Source: Streptomyces hygroscopicus (GTDB lineage Bacteria; Actinomycetota; Actinomycetes; Streptomycetales; Streptomycetaceae). From it: DNA of 64,000 nucleotides. Under the pieces are notes generated by a model. That model did no database searches and was not told the origin of the DNA. It saw only the letters and a list, made by a program, of their open reading frames with translations. A program made the translations under genes and the position numbers. Below are positions 16,985 through 25,897 of this stretch, one piece after another (position 1 is the stretch's first letter; every line of letters starts with the position of its first letter). Where the stretch lies: the NCBI RefSeq assembly GCF_026168105.1, contig NZ_LBMW01000001.1, forward strand, positions 434,001-498,000, in the 5' to 3' direction.

Positions 16985-17488
16985 TCAGCCACCGCTCCGT
17001 CCGGTGTCCTTGTGCTGGGTGACCTCGATCCGGCGGTGCGTGGCGACCTCCGCCTTGGGGACCGTGATCGTGAGCACGCCGTCCTCCATCTCCGCGGCGA
17101 TCTCGTCGGTGTTCACCTTCTCCGGCAGCCGCACGCGGTACTCGAATGCACCGGTGCGCCGGGAGCCGCGGCGCAGGATTCCCTGGCGCTCCTTCTCCTT
17201 GATCTCCCCTCTGACGACCAGCTCCTGGCCGTCCGTATCGACGTTGATGTCCGAGCTCTTGACACCGGGGAGTTCGATCTCGATCCGGTAGGCGTCGTCG
17301 TCCTCCGTGACGTCCGCGAGGGGCGTCCAGGCCACGGCGGCGGGTGCCACGCTCCCCACGGTTGATTCGAGCAGCCCGCTCATCTGGTTGAGCAGATCGT
17401 CGAACTCCGCAAGCGGGTTGCGCGCCGTCCATCCGAGGGGCCGTTCGCTCGTCGTGCTGGGGCGATTACGTCGGACAGGCAGGGTCAT
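16985..17488 (-). CDS. Hsp20/alpha-crystallin small heat shock protein
   Basis: A 167-residue chaperone. An N-terminal arm (RNPLAEFDDLLNQMSGLL) leads into the alpha-crystallin domain, about residues 55-155 (DDAYRIEIELPGVKSSDINV, VVRGEIKEKERQG). The domain ends with the EMEDGVLTITVPKAE beta-strand motif. It holds unfolding proteins as an ATP-independent chaperone. The gene follows thioredoxin with a 69-bp gap and the two probably form one transcript ending at the 16936 hairpin. ATG at 17488, with GGAGGGAG 10 bp upstream. Confidence 0.92.
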   Translation of the reverse strand: MTLPVRRNRPSTTSERPLGWTARNPLAEFDDLLNQMSGLLESTVGSVAPAAVAWTPLADVTEDDDAYRIEIELPGVKSSDINVDTDGQELVVRGEIKEKERQGILRRGSRRTGAFEYRVRLPEKVNTDEIAAEMEDGVLTITVPKAEVATHRRIEVTQHKDTGRSGG

Positions 17489-17557
17489 CGCCCACCATCT
17501 CCCTCCTTCTCGCGGTGCGTTACTTCACTTCCCGTGGGACACGGACGAACCCAGGGA

Positions 17558-18007
17558 TCACTTCCGGGCGGCAGGCCTCCGGCCGGCCGTCGCCTGCTCG
17601 ACCCACTGGCGCAGTACCGGGGCGGGAGCGGCCCCGGCCTGACGGGCAATCACCTCGCCGTGGTCCAGCACCAGCAGCGTCGGAACCGCCTGCACGGCGA
17701 AGCGGCTCCCCAGCCGCGGGTTCCTGTCGATGTCGACCTTGACGAGCTTGATCCGTCCGGCGAGTTCCTTGGCCACCTGTTCCAGGGCGGGGGAGACCAT
17801 GCGGCAGGGGCCGCACCAGGTGGCCCACAGGTCGACCAGGACCGGCGGGGTCGCCTCCGCGGCGATCTCGTCGAAGTCCGCGTCGAAGGCGTCGACGACC
17901 CAGGGCAACGGCGACTCGCAGCTCCCGCAGTTCGGCAAGCCCTCCGCGGCTACGGGCACCCGGTTGCCACGCCCGCAGTTCAGGCAGTTGACGATCGTGG
18001 TCCTCAT
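17558..18007 (-). CDS. Thioredoxin with N-terminal zinc finger (Trx2 type)
   Basis: A 149-residue protein. A short zinc-ribbon (CLNCGRG...NCGSC, Cys at about 8, 11, 27 and 30) precedes a thioredoxin fold with the active site WATWCGPCR near residue 65 and the cis-Pro loop AVPTLLVL. The zinc finger places it in the Trx2/TrxC group of stress-induced disulfide reductases. Start ATG at 18007. It is the first gene of a likely thioredoxin-Hsp20 operon, which links thiol repair with protein holding under stress. Confidence 0.9.
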   Translation of the reverse strand: MRTTIVNCLNCGRGNRVPVAAEGLPNCGSCESPLPWVVDAFDADFDEIAAEATPPVLVDLWATWCGPCRMVSPALEQVAKELAGRIKLVKVDIDRNPRLGSRFAVQAVPTLLVLDHGEVIARQAGAAPAPVLRQWVEQATAGRRPAARK

Positions 18008-18098
18008 GACATACGCCTCTCGCCTTCGCGCCTCGGCCCGCACCGCACAACGGCGTGGACACCATGACCGCACCACCGAACGCCGCACGAGGCCGACA

Positions 18099-18111
18099 CG
18101 ACCCAGGGTCG
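18099..18111. promoter_or_regulatory. 13-bp palindrome in the thioredoxin/PucR divergent region
   Basis: CGACCC-A-GGGTCG is a perfect palindrome about 90 bp upstream of the thioredoxin start and 150 bp upstream of the PucR-type gene. It is a candidate operator; the regulator is unknown. Confidence 0.35.
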
Positions 18112-18261
18112 CGAATCGGCGCGCCGTTGCACCTGCCCCGACGGGTTGAAAATGCAGGCCCCCGCTCGCCCTGCGAGCATGAGACGGGTACGACGGACAA
18201 GGCCGCGCCGGACGCCTCGCCGGCCCGTCTCCGGGAGTTTTGCGGAGAACGGAGTGATCCC

Positions 18262-19950
18262 ATGGGCACCATCCAGGGACAGGGCCCCGCTCGCCCCGCC
18301 GCCGACCCGTACGGACTGCTGGCGATGTCCCGCGCCATGTTCACCTGCCGCAGCGAGACGGACATCATGCGCCTCGCACTGAGCCGCGTCGGCACGCTGG
18401 GCCCGTGCAGCGCGCAGGCCGGGTACCTCGTGCGCCGCGACGAACTGGTCCGCAGCCCCGCCGACTGGCCCGGCGGCACCGCGGACCTCGACGGGCACGT
18501 GCGGCGGCTCGCCGAACGGGACGGGCCCGTGCCGTGCCCGGGGCGGGGCTGGGGCTGGGCGTTCGGCCTGCGCGGGCTCGGCGGGCTGTACGGCTACCTC
18601 GTGGTCGCCTCCGGTGCGCTCCCGGACGAGGAGGAACGCTTCCTGCTCACGGTTTTGGTGCAGCAGACCTCCGCGGCCCTGTCCAACGCGGCCGCCCACC
18701 CCCGACGCCGGCGGGAGGACGCCGTGGCACGGCGCCGGCTGCGGCACGTCCGGGCCGCGGTCGGGGAGCCACTCCGCTCGGCCCTGTCCGATCTGGCGCA
18801 CCAGCGGACGGTGTACGAGGCTCTCGACCAGGTCGCCGTGTCCGGAGGCGGCGAGGATGCGATCGTCCGCGCGTTGCACGGCCTCACCGGGCTGTCCGCC
18901 CTGGCCGAGGACCGGTTCGGCAATCTGCGCTCCTGGGCGGGACCGGGACGCCCCGACACCTGTCCGGCTCCGGACGCGGCACGGCATGCCGAGATGCTGC
19001 AGGAACTGGCGCGGGAGCTGGGCCCCGTCCGCGTCGGAGGACGGCTGGTCGCCCTGGCCCGGCCGCACGGCGAGGTGCTCGGCGTGCTGGCCCTGGTGGA
19101 CCCCGACGGCAGGGCGGACGACCGTACGCTGTTCGCGCTGGATCACGCCGCGCGGGCCCTGGCCCTGGAACTGGCCCATCAGCACACACTGGCCGAGACC
19201 GAGCTGCGGCTGCGGCGCGAACTGGTCGACGACCTCCTGGACGGGACCGACGAGAGGAGCGCGTACGCCCGTGCCGGGGCCGTCGGTCACGATCTGCACC
19301 GTCCGCACCATGTGATCGTCGTGGAGTGGCCGGACCTGGCGGTGAACAACTCGTTCCTGCGCGCCGTGGACCGCGCGGTCGCCGCCATCGGCATGCGGGC
19401 GCTGGCCACCCGGCACTCCGACAAGGTGGTCCTCCTGGCCCAGGGACGGCCCCATGACGCGGAGCTCTACGAGGCGCTCAGCCGGGAGGCCGGCAGCCGG
19501 GCGGGCGCGGTCGGCGTGAGCGCCCGCTGCGATGCGCCCCGGGACATACCCCGCCGTCACCAGGAGGCGTTGCGCGCACTCGAGGTGCGCCGGCGCTCGC
19601 GTGACCGGATCGGGACGGCGTTCTTCGACGATCTGGGCCTGTACCGGATCCTGGGGCCCGGGAACTCGTACCGCGAACTCGAGGAGTTCGTCCGCGAGTG
19701 GCTCGGGGAACTGATCGACTACGACGCCCGGTACCGGACGGCCCTGGTGGAGACCCTCTCGCAGTACTTCGACTGCGGCGGCAACTACGACCGGGCCGCC
19801 CGCGCCCTGGCGATCCACCGCAGCACACTGCGCTACCGGCTCCAGCGCATCCGCGAGATCACCGGCCGGGACCTGTCGAACGTGGACAGCAGGCTCAACC
19901 TGCACGTGGCCACACGCCTGTGGAGCGTCATGCTCGGCCACGCCGAGTGA
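18262..19950 (+). CDS. PucR-type regulator with GAF-like sensor
   Basis: A 562-residue transcriptional regulator. Two GAF-like sensor parts can be seen at about residues 15-145 and 180-310. A GGDEF-like central region (HHVIVVEWPDL, then VVLLAQG) leads to the C-terminal PucR helix-turn-helix (YFDCGGNYDRAARALAIHRS, then TLRYRLQRIREITG). Family members switch on catabolic or specialised genes in response to a small ligand. Start ATG at 18262 after GGAG; the longer frame from 18055 crosses the divergent promoter. The target genes are not evident from neighbours. Confidence 0.87.
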   Translation: MGTIQGQGPARPAADPYGLLAMSRAMFTCRSETDIMRLALSRVGTLGPCSAQAGYLVRRDELVRSPADWPGGTADLDGHVRRLAERDGPVPCPGRGWGWAFGLRGLGGLYGYLVVASGALPDEEERFLLTVLVQQTSAALSNAAAHPRRRREDAVARRRLRHVRAAVGEPLRSALSDLAHQRTVYEALDQVAVSGGGEDAIVRALHGLTGLSALAEDRFGNLRSWAGPGRPDTCPAPDAARHAEMLQELARELGPVRVGGRLVALARPHGEVLGVLALVDPDGRADDRTLFALDHAARALALELAHQHTLAETELRLRRELVDDLLDGTDERSAYARAGAVGHDLHRPHHVIVVEWPDLAVNNSFLRAVDRAVAAIGMRALATRHSDKVVLLAQGRPHDAELYEALSREAGSRAGAVGVSARCDAPRDIPRRHQEALRALEVRRRSRDRIGTAFFDDLGLYRILGPGNSYRELEEFVREWLGELIDYDARYRTALVETLSQYFDCGGNYDRAARALAIHRSTLRYRLQRIREITGRDLSNVDSRLNLHVATRLWSVMLGHAE

Positions 19951-19977
19951 CCCCGCCCCCAGGGGGCGGTGCGGTGG

Positions 19978-21354
19978 TCACAGGTCGGTGGCGGGAAGGC
20001 AGACCACCATCCGGGCGCCTGGGGCGTTGTCCTCGATGCGGATGTGGCCGTGATGGGCGGCGACGAGGTCGTGGACGATCGCCAGCCCGAGTCCGCTCCC
20101 CCCGGTGTCCCGTGCGCGAGCGCCGTCCAGACGGGTGAAGCGGTCGAAGACGCGGCGCCGGTCGGCCACCGGGATACCGGGCCCGTCGTCGGCGACGACC
20201 AGGCATGCGATGCCGTCACGGCCGCGCAGGCTCACGTCGATCCGCTCGACGGCGTAGCGAAGGGAGTTGTCCAGCAGATTGCGCACGACAGTGGCCAGGG
20301 CCTCCGCGTCGCCGTACACCCGGGCCGCGCTGACGGCGTGCTGGTCGATGACGAGACAGGTGCGCAGCCGTGCGTGGCGGACCTCGCGGAAGACGACCTC
20401 GTCCAGGTCCACGAGGCGTTTGCGCAGCCGGGGCCTGGCGTCCAGGCGGGCCAGCCGGACGAGGTCGTCGACCAGCCGGGACAGTCGCTCGCTCTCCTCG
20501 ATCAGGGCAGGACCGCGGGCGCGCCAGTCCGCCGAGCCGGGGTGCCGTAGCGCCACCTCGAGCTGGGTGTGCAGGCTGCTGAGCGGGCTGCGCAGCTCAT
20601 GGGCTGCGTCGGCGACGAACTGGCGCTGACGCTGTGCAGAGACGTCCAGCCGGGCGAGCAGGTCGTTGAGGGTGCGTGCCAGCCGGCCGAGGGCGTCGTC
20701 GGCCGGCGGTACGTCCAGACGGCGGCCCAGGTCGCAGGCGGTGATCTCGGCGGTCTGGGCGCGCATGGCCTCCACGGGCCGCAGCGCCCGCCCGGTCAGC
20801 AGCCAGACGACGCCGGTGAGCAGGGCGACGGCCGGCGGCACGGTGATGGCCAGACCCGCCGTGAGCACGGCCATGTTGTGTTCGACCGTCCCGGTGGGAA
20901 CGGCGACGTACACGGTCACGGGGTCGCCCGCCCCTCCGGCGGCGAGCGCCACCGCGCGCCAGGTGTTCTCCCCGTTCAGGGGCAGACCGTGCACGCTGTG
21001 TGCCTGGGGCTGACCGGAGGGGGTCGGGGCGAAGGTGAACAGCGCGCGTTCGCCCGCCAGGTTCGCCGAGCTGGACCGCACGACGTTCCGTGCGTCCACG
21101 ACCTGGATGGCGGTGTCACCGTTGCCCGAGGCCGGCAGGGTGGGCGGGAGGCTGCCGGTGTCGAAGCTCGCGGCGATGACCTCGGCCCGCTGGAGCGCGG
21201 TCTGGTCGAGCCCGGTGATGAGGCTCATGCGCAGCCAGACGACGAGCAGACAGGCCGCGCCGACCAGGGCCACCGCGATGATCAAGGCCGCCGCGGCGGT
21301 GAGTCTCAGACGCAGGGAGCACCGGGCCCACCAGGCGGGGACGGGGATACGCAC
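19978..21354 (-). CDS. Two-component sensor histidine kinase
   Basis: A 458-residue kinase. One membrane helix lies near residues 17-40 and a second near 160-182, with a ~120-residue extracytoplasmic sensor between them, then HAMP. The phosphorylated His is in DAAHELRSPLSSL. The N box is LLDNSLRYA, G1 is DDGPGIP and G2 is GGSGLGLAIV. The start is GTG 21354, fixed by GGGAGGTGA just in front, 4 bp after the response regulator stop. The signal is unknown. The neighbouring secreted Gly-Asp-His protein is a plausible target. Confidence 0.92.
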   Translation of the reverse strand: MRIPVPAWWARCSLRLRLTAAAALIIAVALVGAACLLVVWLRMSLITGLDQTALQRAEVIAASFDTGSLPPTLPASGNGDTAIQVVDARNVVRSSSANLAGERALFTFAPTPSGQPQAHSVHGLPLNGENTWRAVALAAGGAGDPVTVYVAVPTGTVEHNMAVLTAGLAITVPPAVALLTGVVWLLTGRALRPVEAMRAQTAEITACDLGRRLDVPPADDALGRLARTLNDLLARLDVSAQRQRQFVADAAHELRSPLSSLHTQLEVALRHPGSADWRARGPALIEESERLSRLVDDLVRLARLDARPRLRKRLVDLDEVVFREVRHARLRTCLVIDQHAVSAARVYGDAEALATVVRNLLDNSLRYAVERIDVSLRGRDGIACLVVADDGPGIPVADRRRVFDRFTRLDGARARDTGGSGLGLAIVHDLVAAHHGHIRIEDNAPGARMVVCLPATDL

Positions 21355-21358
21355 CCGT

Positions 21359-22033
21359 TCACCTCCCACCACGCAACCGGTAGCCGGCGCCACGGACGGT
21401 CTCGATCGTCCGGCGGTCGAACGGGGCGTCGATCTTCCGCCGCAGATAGCCGATGTAGACCTCGACGATGTTGGTGTCGCCGTCGAAGTTCTCCTCCCAG
21501 ACGTGGTCGAGGATGTCCGTCTTGCTGACGACCTCGTCCGGGTGCCGCAACAGGAACTCCAGGAGGGTGAACTCCCGGGCGGTCAGGGCGATCTCCCGGC
21601 CTGCCCGGTGGCAGCGGCGACGCGCCGGGTCCAGGGCGAGGTCGCCGGCCTCGAGCACCGCGGGCCGGGCGGGAGCCCCGCGGCGCAGCAGCGCCCGCAG
21701 ATGGGCGACCAGCACCACGTAGGAGAACGGCTTGCTGAGGTAGTCGTCGGCGCCGAGGTCGAGGGCGTCCGCCTCGTCGTACTCGCCGTCCTTGGCGGTC
21801 AGGATCAGCACGGGCGTCCACACACCGGCCGCTCGCAGCCGCTTCAGCACCTCGTAGCCGGATATCCCGGGCAGCATGAGATCCAGGACCATCGCGTCGT
21901 GCGGGTCGTGGGCGGCGCGCCACAGCCCGTCGAAGCCGTCGTAGGCGACATCGGTGACGAAGCCCTCCTCGGCGAGCCCGTGAGCGATCGCCGCGGCGAG
22001 TCCCCGTTCGTCCTCGATCAACAGCACTCGCAT
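21359..22033 (-). CDS. OmpR-family response regulator
   Basis: A 224-residue regulator. The receiver domain has the acidic pocket IEDE, the phospho-acceptor Asp in VLDLMLPG, and the Lys in YLSKPFSY. The C-terminal winged helix (LTAREFTLLEFLLRHPDEVV, then VYIGYLRRKID and TVRGAGYRL) is of the PhoB/OmpR type, which binds tandem direct repeats spaced about 11 bp. Such a repeat lies at 22138-22155 upstream of the divergent gene. First gene of a two-gene operon with the kinase. Confidence 0.94.
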   Translation of the reverse strand: MRVLLIEDERGLAAAIAHGLAEEGFVTDVAYDGFDGLWRAAHDPHDAMVLDLMLPGISGYEVLKRLRAAGVWTPVLILTAKDGEYDEADALDLGADDYLSKPFSYVVLVAHLRALLRRGAPARPAVLEAGDLALDPARRRCHRAGREIALTAREFTLLEFLLRHPDEVVSKTDILDHVWEENFDGDTNIVEVYIGYLRRKIDAPFDRRTIETVRGAGYRLRGGR

Positions 22034-22137
22034 AGGCCGCCATCTCCCCCATCAACCCTACGAAGACCTGGTCACGGTCGCGCGCCGAGCACCCTCGGTG
22101 AAGGCCGCGCTGCGGGCGGCGACGGTCGGCGCGGCCG

Positions 22138-22155
22138 CTCTCAGCCTCCTCTCAG
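22138..22155 (+). promoter_or_regulatory. Tandem CTCTCAG direct repeats (OmpR-type site)
   Basis: CTCTCAG occurs at 22138-22144 and 22149-22155, an 11-bp period that suits tandem binding of an OmpR/PhoB-class regulator. It lies 73-90 bp upstream of the Gly-Asp-His repeat gene and about 105 bp from the divergent response regulator start. Confidence 0.5.
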
Positions 22156-22227
22156 GGGGCCTGCCGCAGGCTGAGATCAACGGGACGAATCAGGGCTTCC
22201 GCGCCCGTCCGACCAAGGAGAGACACA

Positions 22228-22557
22228 ATGACGATCGTCCGACGCAGGGTCGCACTGATCGCCGGCACGATGCTGCTGGCCGGCGCGGCGAGCAGCGGTG
22301 TCGCGATGGCCGGCACCCCAACCGTGGCGCACCCGTCCATCCAAGCGAACTGGGGCGACCACGGGGACCACGGAGACCACGGAGACCACGGAGACCATGG
22401 GGACCGTGGCGGTGACCACGACCGCGGCGACTTCCGGGACTTCCGCGGTGACCACGACCACGGAGACCACGGGGACCACGGGGACCACGGGGACCACGGC
22501 GACCACGGCCGCTATGGGGACTTCGGGGACTACGGCGGGGACTACTACTGGGACTGA
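22228..22557 (+). CDS. Secreted Gly-Asp-His repeat protein
   Basis: A 109-residue protein with a clean signal peptide (residues 1-29, cleavage after VAMAG). Its mature part is almost wholly GDH tripeptide repeats in two blocks (about residues 43-57 and 73-94), separated by a GDHDRGDFRDFRGD spacer and closed by GDFGDYGGDYYWD. Many His and Asp side chains would bind divalent metal. No enzyme domain is present. AAGGAGAG precedes the ATG. It is divergent from the two-component operon and carries an OmpR-type direct repeat upstream, so it may be the target of that system (inference). Confidence 0.75.
   Translation: MTIVRRRVALIAGTMLLAGAASSGVAMAGTPTVAHPSIQANWGDHGDHGDHGDHGDHGDRGGDHDRGDFRDFRGDHDHGDHGDHGDHGDHGDHGRYGDFGDYGGDYYWD
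22354..22509 (+). repeat. 9-bp tandem repeats encoding Gly-Asp-His
   Basis: Near-identical GGNGACCAC units in two arrays of about five to six copies each, in frame with the secreted repeat protein. Copy number could change by slippage without breaking the frame. Confidence 0.8.
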
Positions 22558-22578
22558 CGATCTGAGCAGACCCCCGAG

Positions 22579-22611
22579 TGCCGGTTCGCGCCCGTGAGGC
22601 ACGAACCGGCA
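22579..22611. terminator. Bidirectional terminator
   Basis: TGCCGGTTCG/CGAACCGGCA, a perfect 10-bp stem with a 13-nt loop, between the convergent repeat-protein and beta-glucosidase genes. Confidence 0.65.
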
Positions 22612-22625
22612 TCTTGTGCCGTGAC

Positions 22626-23990
22626 TCAGGCTGCCCGGCGCACCCGGCCCCGGTGCGCTCGCACGATGTCCGCGTACCGGTGTCCGCTGCCCTTGATCGT
22701 GCGGACCTGGGTGCGGTAGTCGACGTGCACGAGGCCGAAGCGCTTCTCGTAGCCGTACGCCCACTCGAAGTTGTCCAGCAGCGACCAGGCGAAGTACCCG
22801 GCCAGCGGGGCGCCCTTGCGGGCCGCCGAGGCGCAGGCGGCGAGGTGCCGCACCAGATAGTCCTGGCGCTCGGGGTCGTCGACGGTGCCGTCGGGGTTTA
22901 CGACGTCGGGGAAGGCGGAGCCGTTCTCGGTGACGTACAGCTTCCGCGCGCCGTAGTCATGGGTGAGGCGCAGCAGCAGCGTCTCGATCCCGCTCGCGTC
23001 GATCTCCCAGTCCATGCCGGTGCGGGGCACGCCGAGGCGGCGCACCGAGCGGGCGCGCGGTGGGGGCCCGGCCGGGTCGTCGGCGACGGTGGCCGGAAAG
23101 TAGTAGTTCAGGCCCAGCCAGTCCAGGGGCGCGGCGATCGTCTCCGAGTCACCCGGCCGCTCCGGGAGTTCGACGCCGTAGACCTCGCGCATGTCAGCCG
23201 GGAAGCCCCGGCCGTGGACCGGATCCAGCCACCAGCGGTTGACGTGCCCGTCCATGCGGCGGGCCGCCGCCTCGTCCTCGGTGCGGTCGGTGGCGGCGTG
23301 CACGGTGGAGAGGTTGTTGACGATGCCGATCTCTGCGCCCGGGGCGGCGGCGCGGACCGCCTGGGCTGCCAGACCATGGCCGAGGAGCAGATGGTACGAG
23401 GCGCGGACCGCGGCGGCCGGATCGGTGAGGCCGGGGGCCATCCGTCCCTCCAGATGGCCGATCCAGGCCGAGCACAGCGGTTCGTTGAGGGTGGCCCAGT
23501 GGGTGACCCGGTCGCCCAGGCGTTCGGCGACGGCCGACGCGTACGCGGCGAAGTGATCGGCGGTGGCGCGTGCGGGCCATCCGCCGCGGTCCTGGAGCAC
23601 CTGCGGCAGGTCCCAGTGGTAGAGCGTGACCGACGGGGTGATGCCCGACTCCAGCAGACCGTCGGTCAACTGGTCGTAGAACGCGAGGCCCTTGGGGTTC
23701 ACCGCGCCGTTGCCGTCCGGGACCACCCGGGGCCAGGCGACCGACAGCCGGTAGGCGTTGGTACCGAGCCGCTTCATCAACCCGATGTCCTCGCGCCAGC
23801 GGTGGTAGTGGTCGCAGGCCACGTCGCCGCGGTCGTCGCCCGCGATCCTTCCGGGGGTGTGCGAGAAGGTGTCCCAGATCGACGGGGACCGGCCGTCCTC
23901 GTCGACGGCTCCCTCGATCTGGTACGCCGAGGTGGCCGTGCCCCACAGGAAGTCCTGCGGAAGCGCGGCGAGGTCGATACGGTCGGACAC
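22626..23990 (-). CDS. GH1 beta-glucosidase
   Basis: A 454-residue (beta/alpha)8-barrel enzyme, a normal length for glycoside hydrolase family 1. The N-terminal motif [15 protein letters not shown], the acid/base Glu in [10 protein letters not shown] and the nucleophile Glu in [10 protein letters not shown] are all present. No signal peptide, so it cleaves imported beta-glucosides such as cellobiose in the cytoplasm. It is the last gene of the ABC importer operon. I choose GTG 23990 because GAAGGGA precedes it; GTG 24023, overlapping the permease stop, is an alternative. Confidence 0.93.
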   Translation of the reverse strand: MSDRIDLAALPQDFLWGTATSAYQIEGAVDEDGRSPSIWDTFSHTPGRIAGDDRGDVACDHYHRWREDIGLMKRLGTNAYRLSVAWPRVVPDGNGAVNPKGLAFYDQLTDGLLESGITPSVTLYHWDLPQVLQDRGGWPARATADHFAAYASAVAERLGDRVTHWATLNEPLCSAWIGHLEGRMAPGLTDPAAAVRASYHLLLGHGLAAQAVRAAAPGAEIGIVNNLSTVHAATDRTEDEAAARRMDGHVNRWWLDPVHGRGFPADMREVYGVELPERPGDSETIAAPLDWLGLNYYFPATVADDPAGPPPRARSVRRLGVPRTGMDWEIDASGIETLLLRLTHDYGARKLYVTENGSAFPDVVNPDGTVDDPERQDYLVRHLAACASAARKGAPLAGYFAWSLLDNFEWAYGYEKRFGLVHVDYRTQVRTIKGSGHRYADIVRAHRGRVRRAA

Positions 23991-24019
23991 GGAAGTCCCT
24001 TCGGGAACGGGGGTGTTGG

Positions 24020-24892
24020 TCACTTCACGGCTCCGGCGGTGAGCCCGGTGACGAGATAGCGCTGCAGCAGGAGGAAGCCCGCGACCACCGGCACGCTGAC
24101 GACGAGCGAGGCGGCCATGATCTGGTTCCAGTAGACGTCGTTCAGCGTGGAGTAGCCCTGGAGCCCGACGGCGAGGGTGCGGGTGGTGTCGTTGGTCATC
24201 ACCGAGGCGAAGAGCACCTCGCCCCAGGCGGTCATGAAGGCGTAGACGGCCACCGCGACGATGCCGGGGATCGCGGCGGGCACGACGATCCGGATCAGCG
24301 CGCCGAGCGGTCCGCAGCCGTCCACCAGCGCCGCCTCGTCCAGATCGCGCGGCACCGAGTCGAAGTACCCGATGAGCATCCAGATCGAGAACGGCAGCGA
24401 GAAGGTGAGGTAGGTCAGGATCAGCCCGCCGCGCGAGCCGAACAGGGCGAGGCCGGTGGCGTTGCCGATGTTGACGTAGAGAAGGAACAGCGGGAGCAGG
24501 AACAGGATGCCGGGGAACATCTGCGTCGACAGCACGGTCACCGTGAACACGCGCTTGCCGCGGAAGTCGTAGCGGCTGACGGCGTAGGCCGCGAAAACCG
24601 CGATCCCCACCGAGCAGACCGTCGCCGAGCCCGCCACGATCAGGGAGTTCACGAAGTACTTCGCGAGCGGCACCGTCGACCAGATGTCGATGTAGGGGCG
24701 GATGGTGAGGCCGCTCGGGAGCCAGCGGAACTTTCCCGAGACGTCGGCGAGCGGCTTGAGGGAGCTGGAGACCATCACATAGACCGGCACCAGCACGAAC
24801 CCGGTGAGCAGGGTGAGGAAGATCCGCCGGGACCAGAGGAAGGACCGCGGCGGCGCCATCGGCGAACGGGGGGCGTACGAGGTGCTAGGCAT
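24020..24892 (-). CDS. Sugar ABC transporter permease (MalG type)
   Basis: A 290-residue membrane protein with six helices. The cytoplasmic EAA loop ([20 protein letters not shown], about residues 185-204) contacts the ATPase. The C-terminus [16 protein letters not shown] is typical of MalG-like subunits. It forms the channel with the upstream permease. Start ATG at 24892 overlaps the upstream stop by 8 bp. No ATPase gene is in the operon; a shared MsiK-type ATPase is usual in Streptomyces (family knowledge). Confidence 0.93.
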   Translation of the reverse strand: MPSTSYAPRSPMAPPRSFLWSRRIFLTLLTGFVLVPVYVMVSSSLKPLADVSGKFRWLPSGLTIRPYIDIWSTVPLAKYFVNSLIVAGSATVCSVGIAVFAAYAVSRYDFRGKRVFTVTVLSTQMFPGILFLLPLFLLYVNIGNATGLALFGSRGGLILTYLTFSLPFSIWMLIGYFDSVPRDLDEAALVDGCGPLGALIRIVVPAAIPGIVAVAVYAFMTAWGEVLFASVMTNDTTRTLAVGLQGYSTLNDVYWNQIMAASLVVSVPVVAGFLLLQRYLVTGLTAGAVK

Positions 24893-25883
24893 CGGCCGTC
24901 TTCCTTCCTCGAGAGGTCCCCAGCAGGTAGACACCCGTCACGACGAGCAGGAAGAGCAGCAGCAGGACCGACATGGCGGAGCCGGCGCCGAAGTTCCAGG
25001 TGACGAAGGACGCCTGGTAGATGTGGACCGAGATGAGGTCCGCGGCTTCCGGGGCGGCCCTGCCGAACAGCACGTACGGCGTGTTGAAGTCGTTGAACGT
25101 CCACAGGAACAGCACCAGGACCAGTACCTGGTTGACCGATCGCAGCGACGGAAGGGTGATGCGGCGCAACTGCTGCCACAGGCCCGCGCCGTCGAGGGCG
25201 GCCGCCTCGTACAGCTCACGGGGAATGTTCTGCAGGGCCGCCATGACGATGAGGAAGGCGAACGGCCACCCCTTCCAGACGGACACGACGAGCAGGGCGA
25301 CGAAGCTGTTGTTGCCGATCAGCCAGAAGGAGGGCTCGTCGGTGAGGTGCAGCTGGTCGTGCAGGACGTGGTTCACCAGGCCGTTGTCGTGCTGGAACAT
25401 GAACACCCAGGTGATGACGGCCGCGTACACGGGCAGCGCGTACGGCACCAGGAACAGGGCGCGCAGCAGTCCCCGGCCGCGGAAGGTGTCCTGCATGTGG
25501 ATGGCGGCCACCGTGCCGATCAGCCAGCACAGGCCGACCGAGAGCAGGGTGAAGCCGACGGTGACGAGGAACGAGTGAAGCAACGCGTCGCCCACGGGGG
25601 CGTTGAAGTCCACGGAGATCCGGTAGTTGCCGAAGCCGGACCAGGGGGCGGTGCTCCAGTCCCGGATGTAGAACTGCGTGAGCTCCTTGAAGCTCATAAC
25701 GATGCCGATCGCCATCGGCACCAGATGGACCAGGAGTTCGAGGACAAGGGCGGGCAGGAGCAGCAGGTAGGGCAGTCCGATGCGGCGGGTCCGCCCGGTG
25801 CGGCGCGGGCCGCGCGCCGCACCGGGGGAGCTCTCCGGCACCGTCCGCTCGCCGGTCCCGGCGGAGGCGGTCGTGGTGGTCAT
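24885..25883 (-). CDS. Sugar ABC transporter permease (MalF type)
   Basis: A 332-residue permease with six main helices after a basic N-terminal tail. The EAA loop is ELYEAAALDGAGLWQQLRRI (about residues 220-239). It pairs with the MalG-type subunit. The ATG at 25883 is preferred. A GTG at 25901 would overlap the lipoprotein stop and is also possible. Confidence 0.93.
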   Translation of the reverse strand: MTTTTASAGTGERTVPESSPGAARGPRRTGRTRRIGLPYLLLLPALVLELLVHLVPMAIGIVMSFKELTQFYIRDWSTAPWSGFGNYRISVDFNAPVGDALLHSFLVTVGFTLLSVGLCWLIGTVAAIHMQDTFRGRGLLRALFLVPYALPVYAAVITWVFMFQHDNGLVNHVLHDQLHLTDEPSFWLIGNNSFVALLVVSVWKGWPFAFLIVMAALQNIPRELYEAAALDGAGLWQQLRRITLPSLRSVNQVLVLVLFLWTFNDFNTPYVLFGRAAPEAADLISVHIYQASFVTWNFGAGSAMSVLLLLFLLVVTGVYLLGTSRGRKTADA

Positions 25884-25897
25884 GTGGCCGTCCGGTC

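Noticed and set aside
22354..22509. Short tandem repeats considered as CRISPR or origin iterons
   Set aside because: They are in frame and encode the Gly-Asp-His repeats of a secreted protein.
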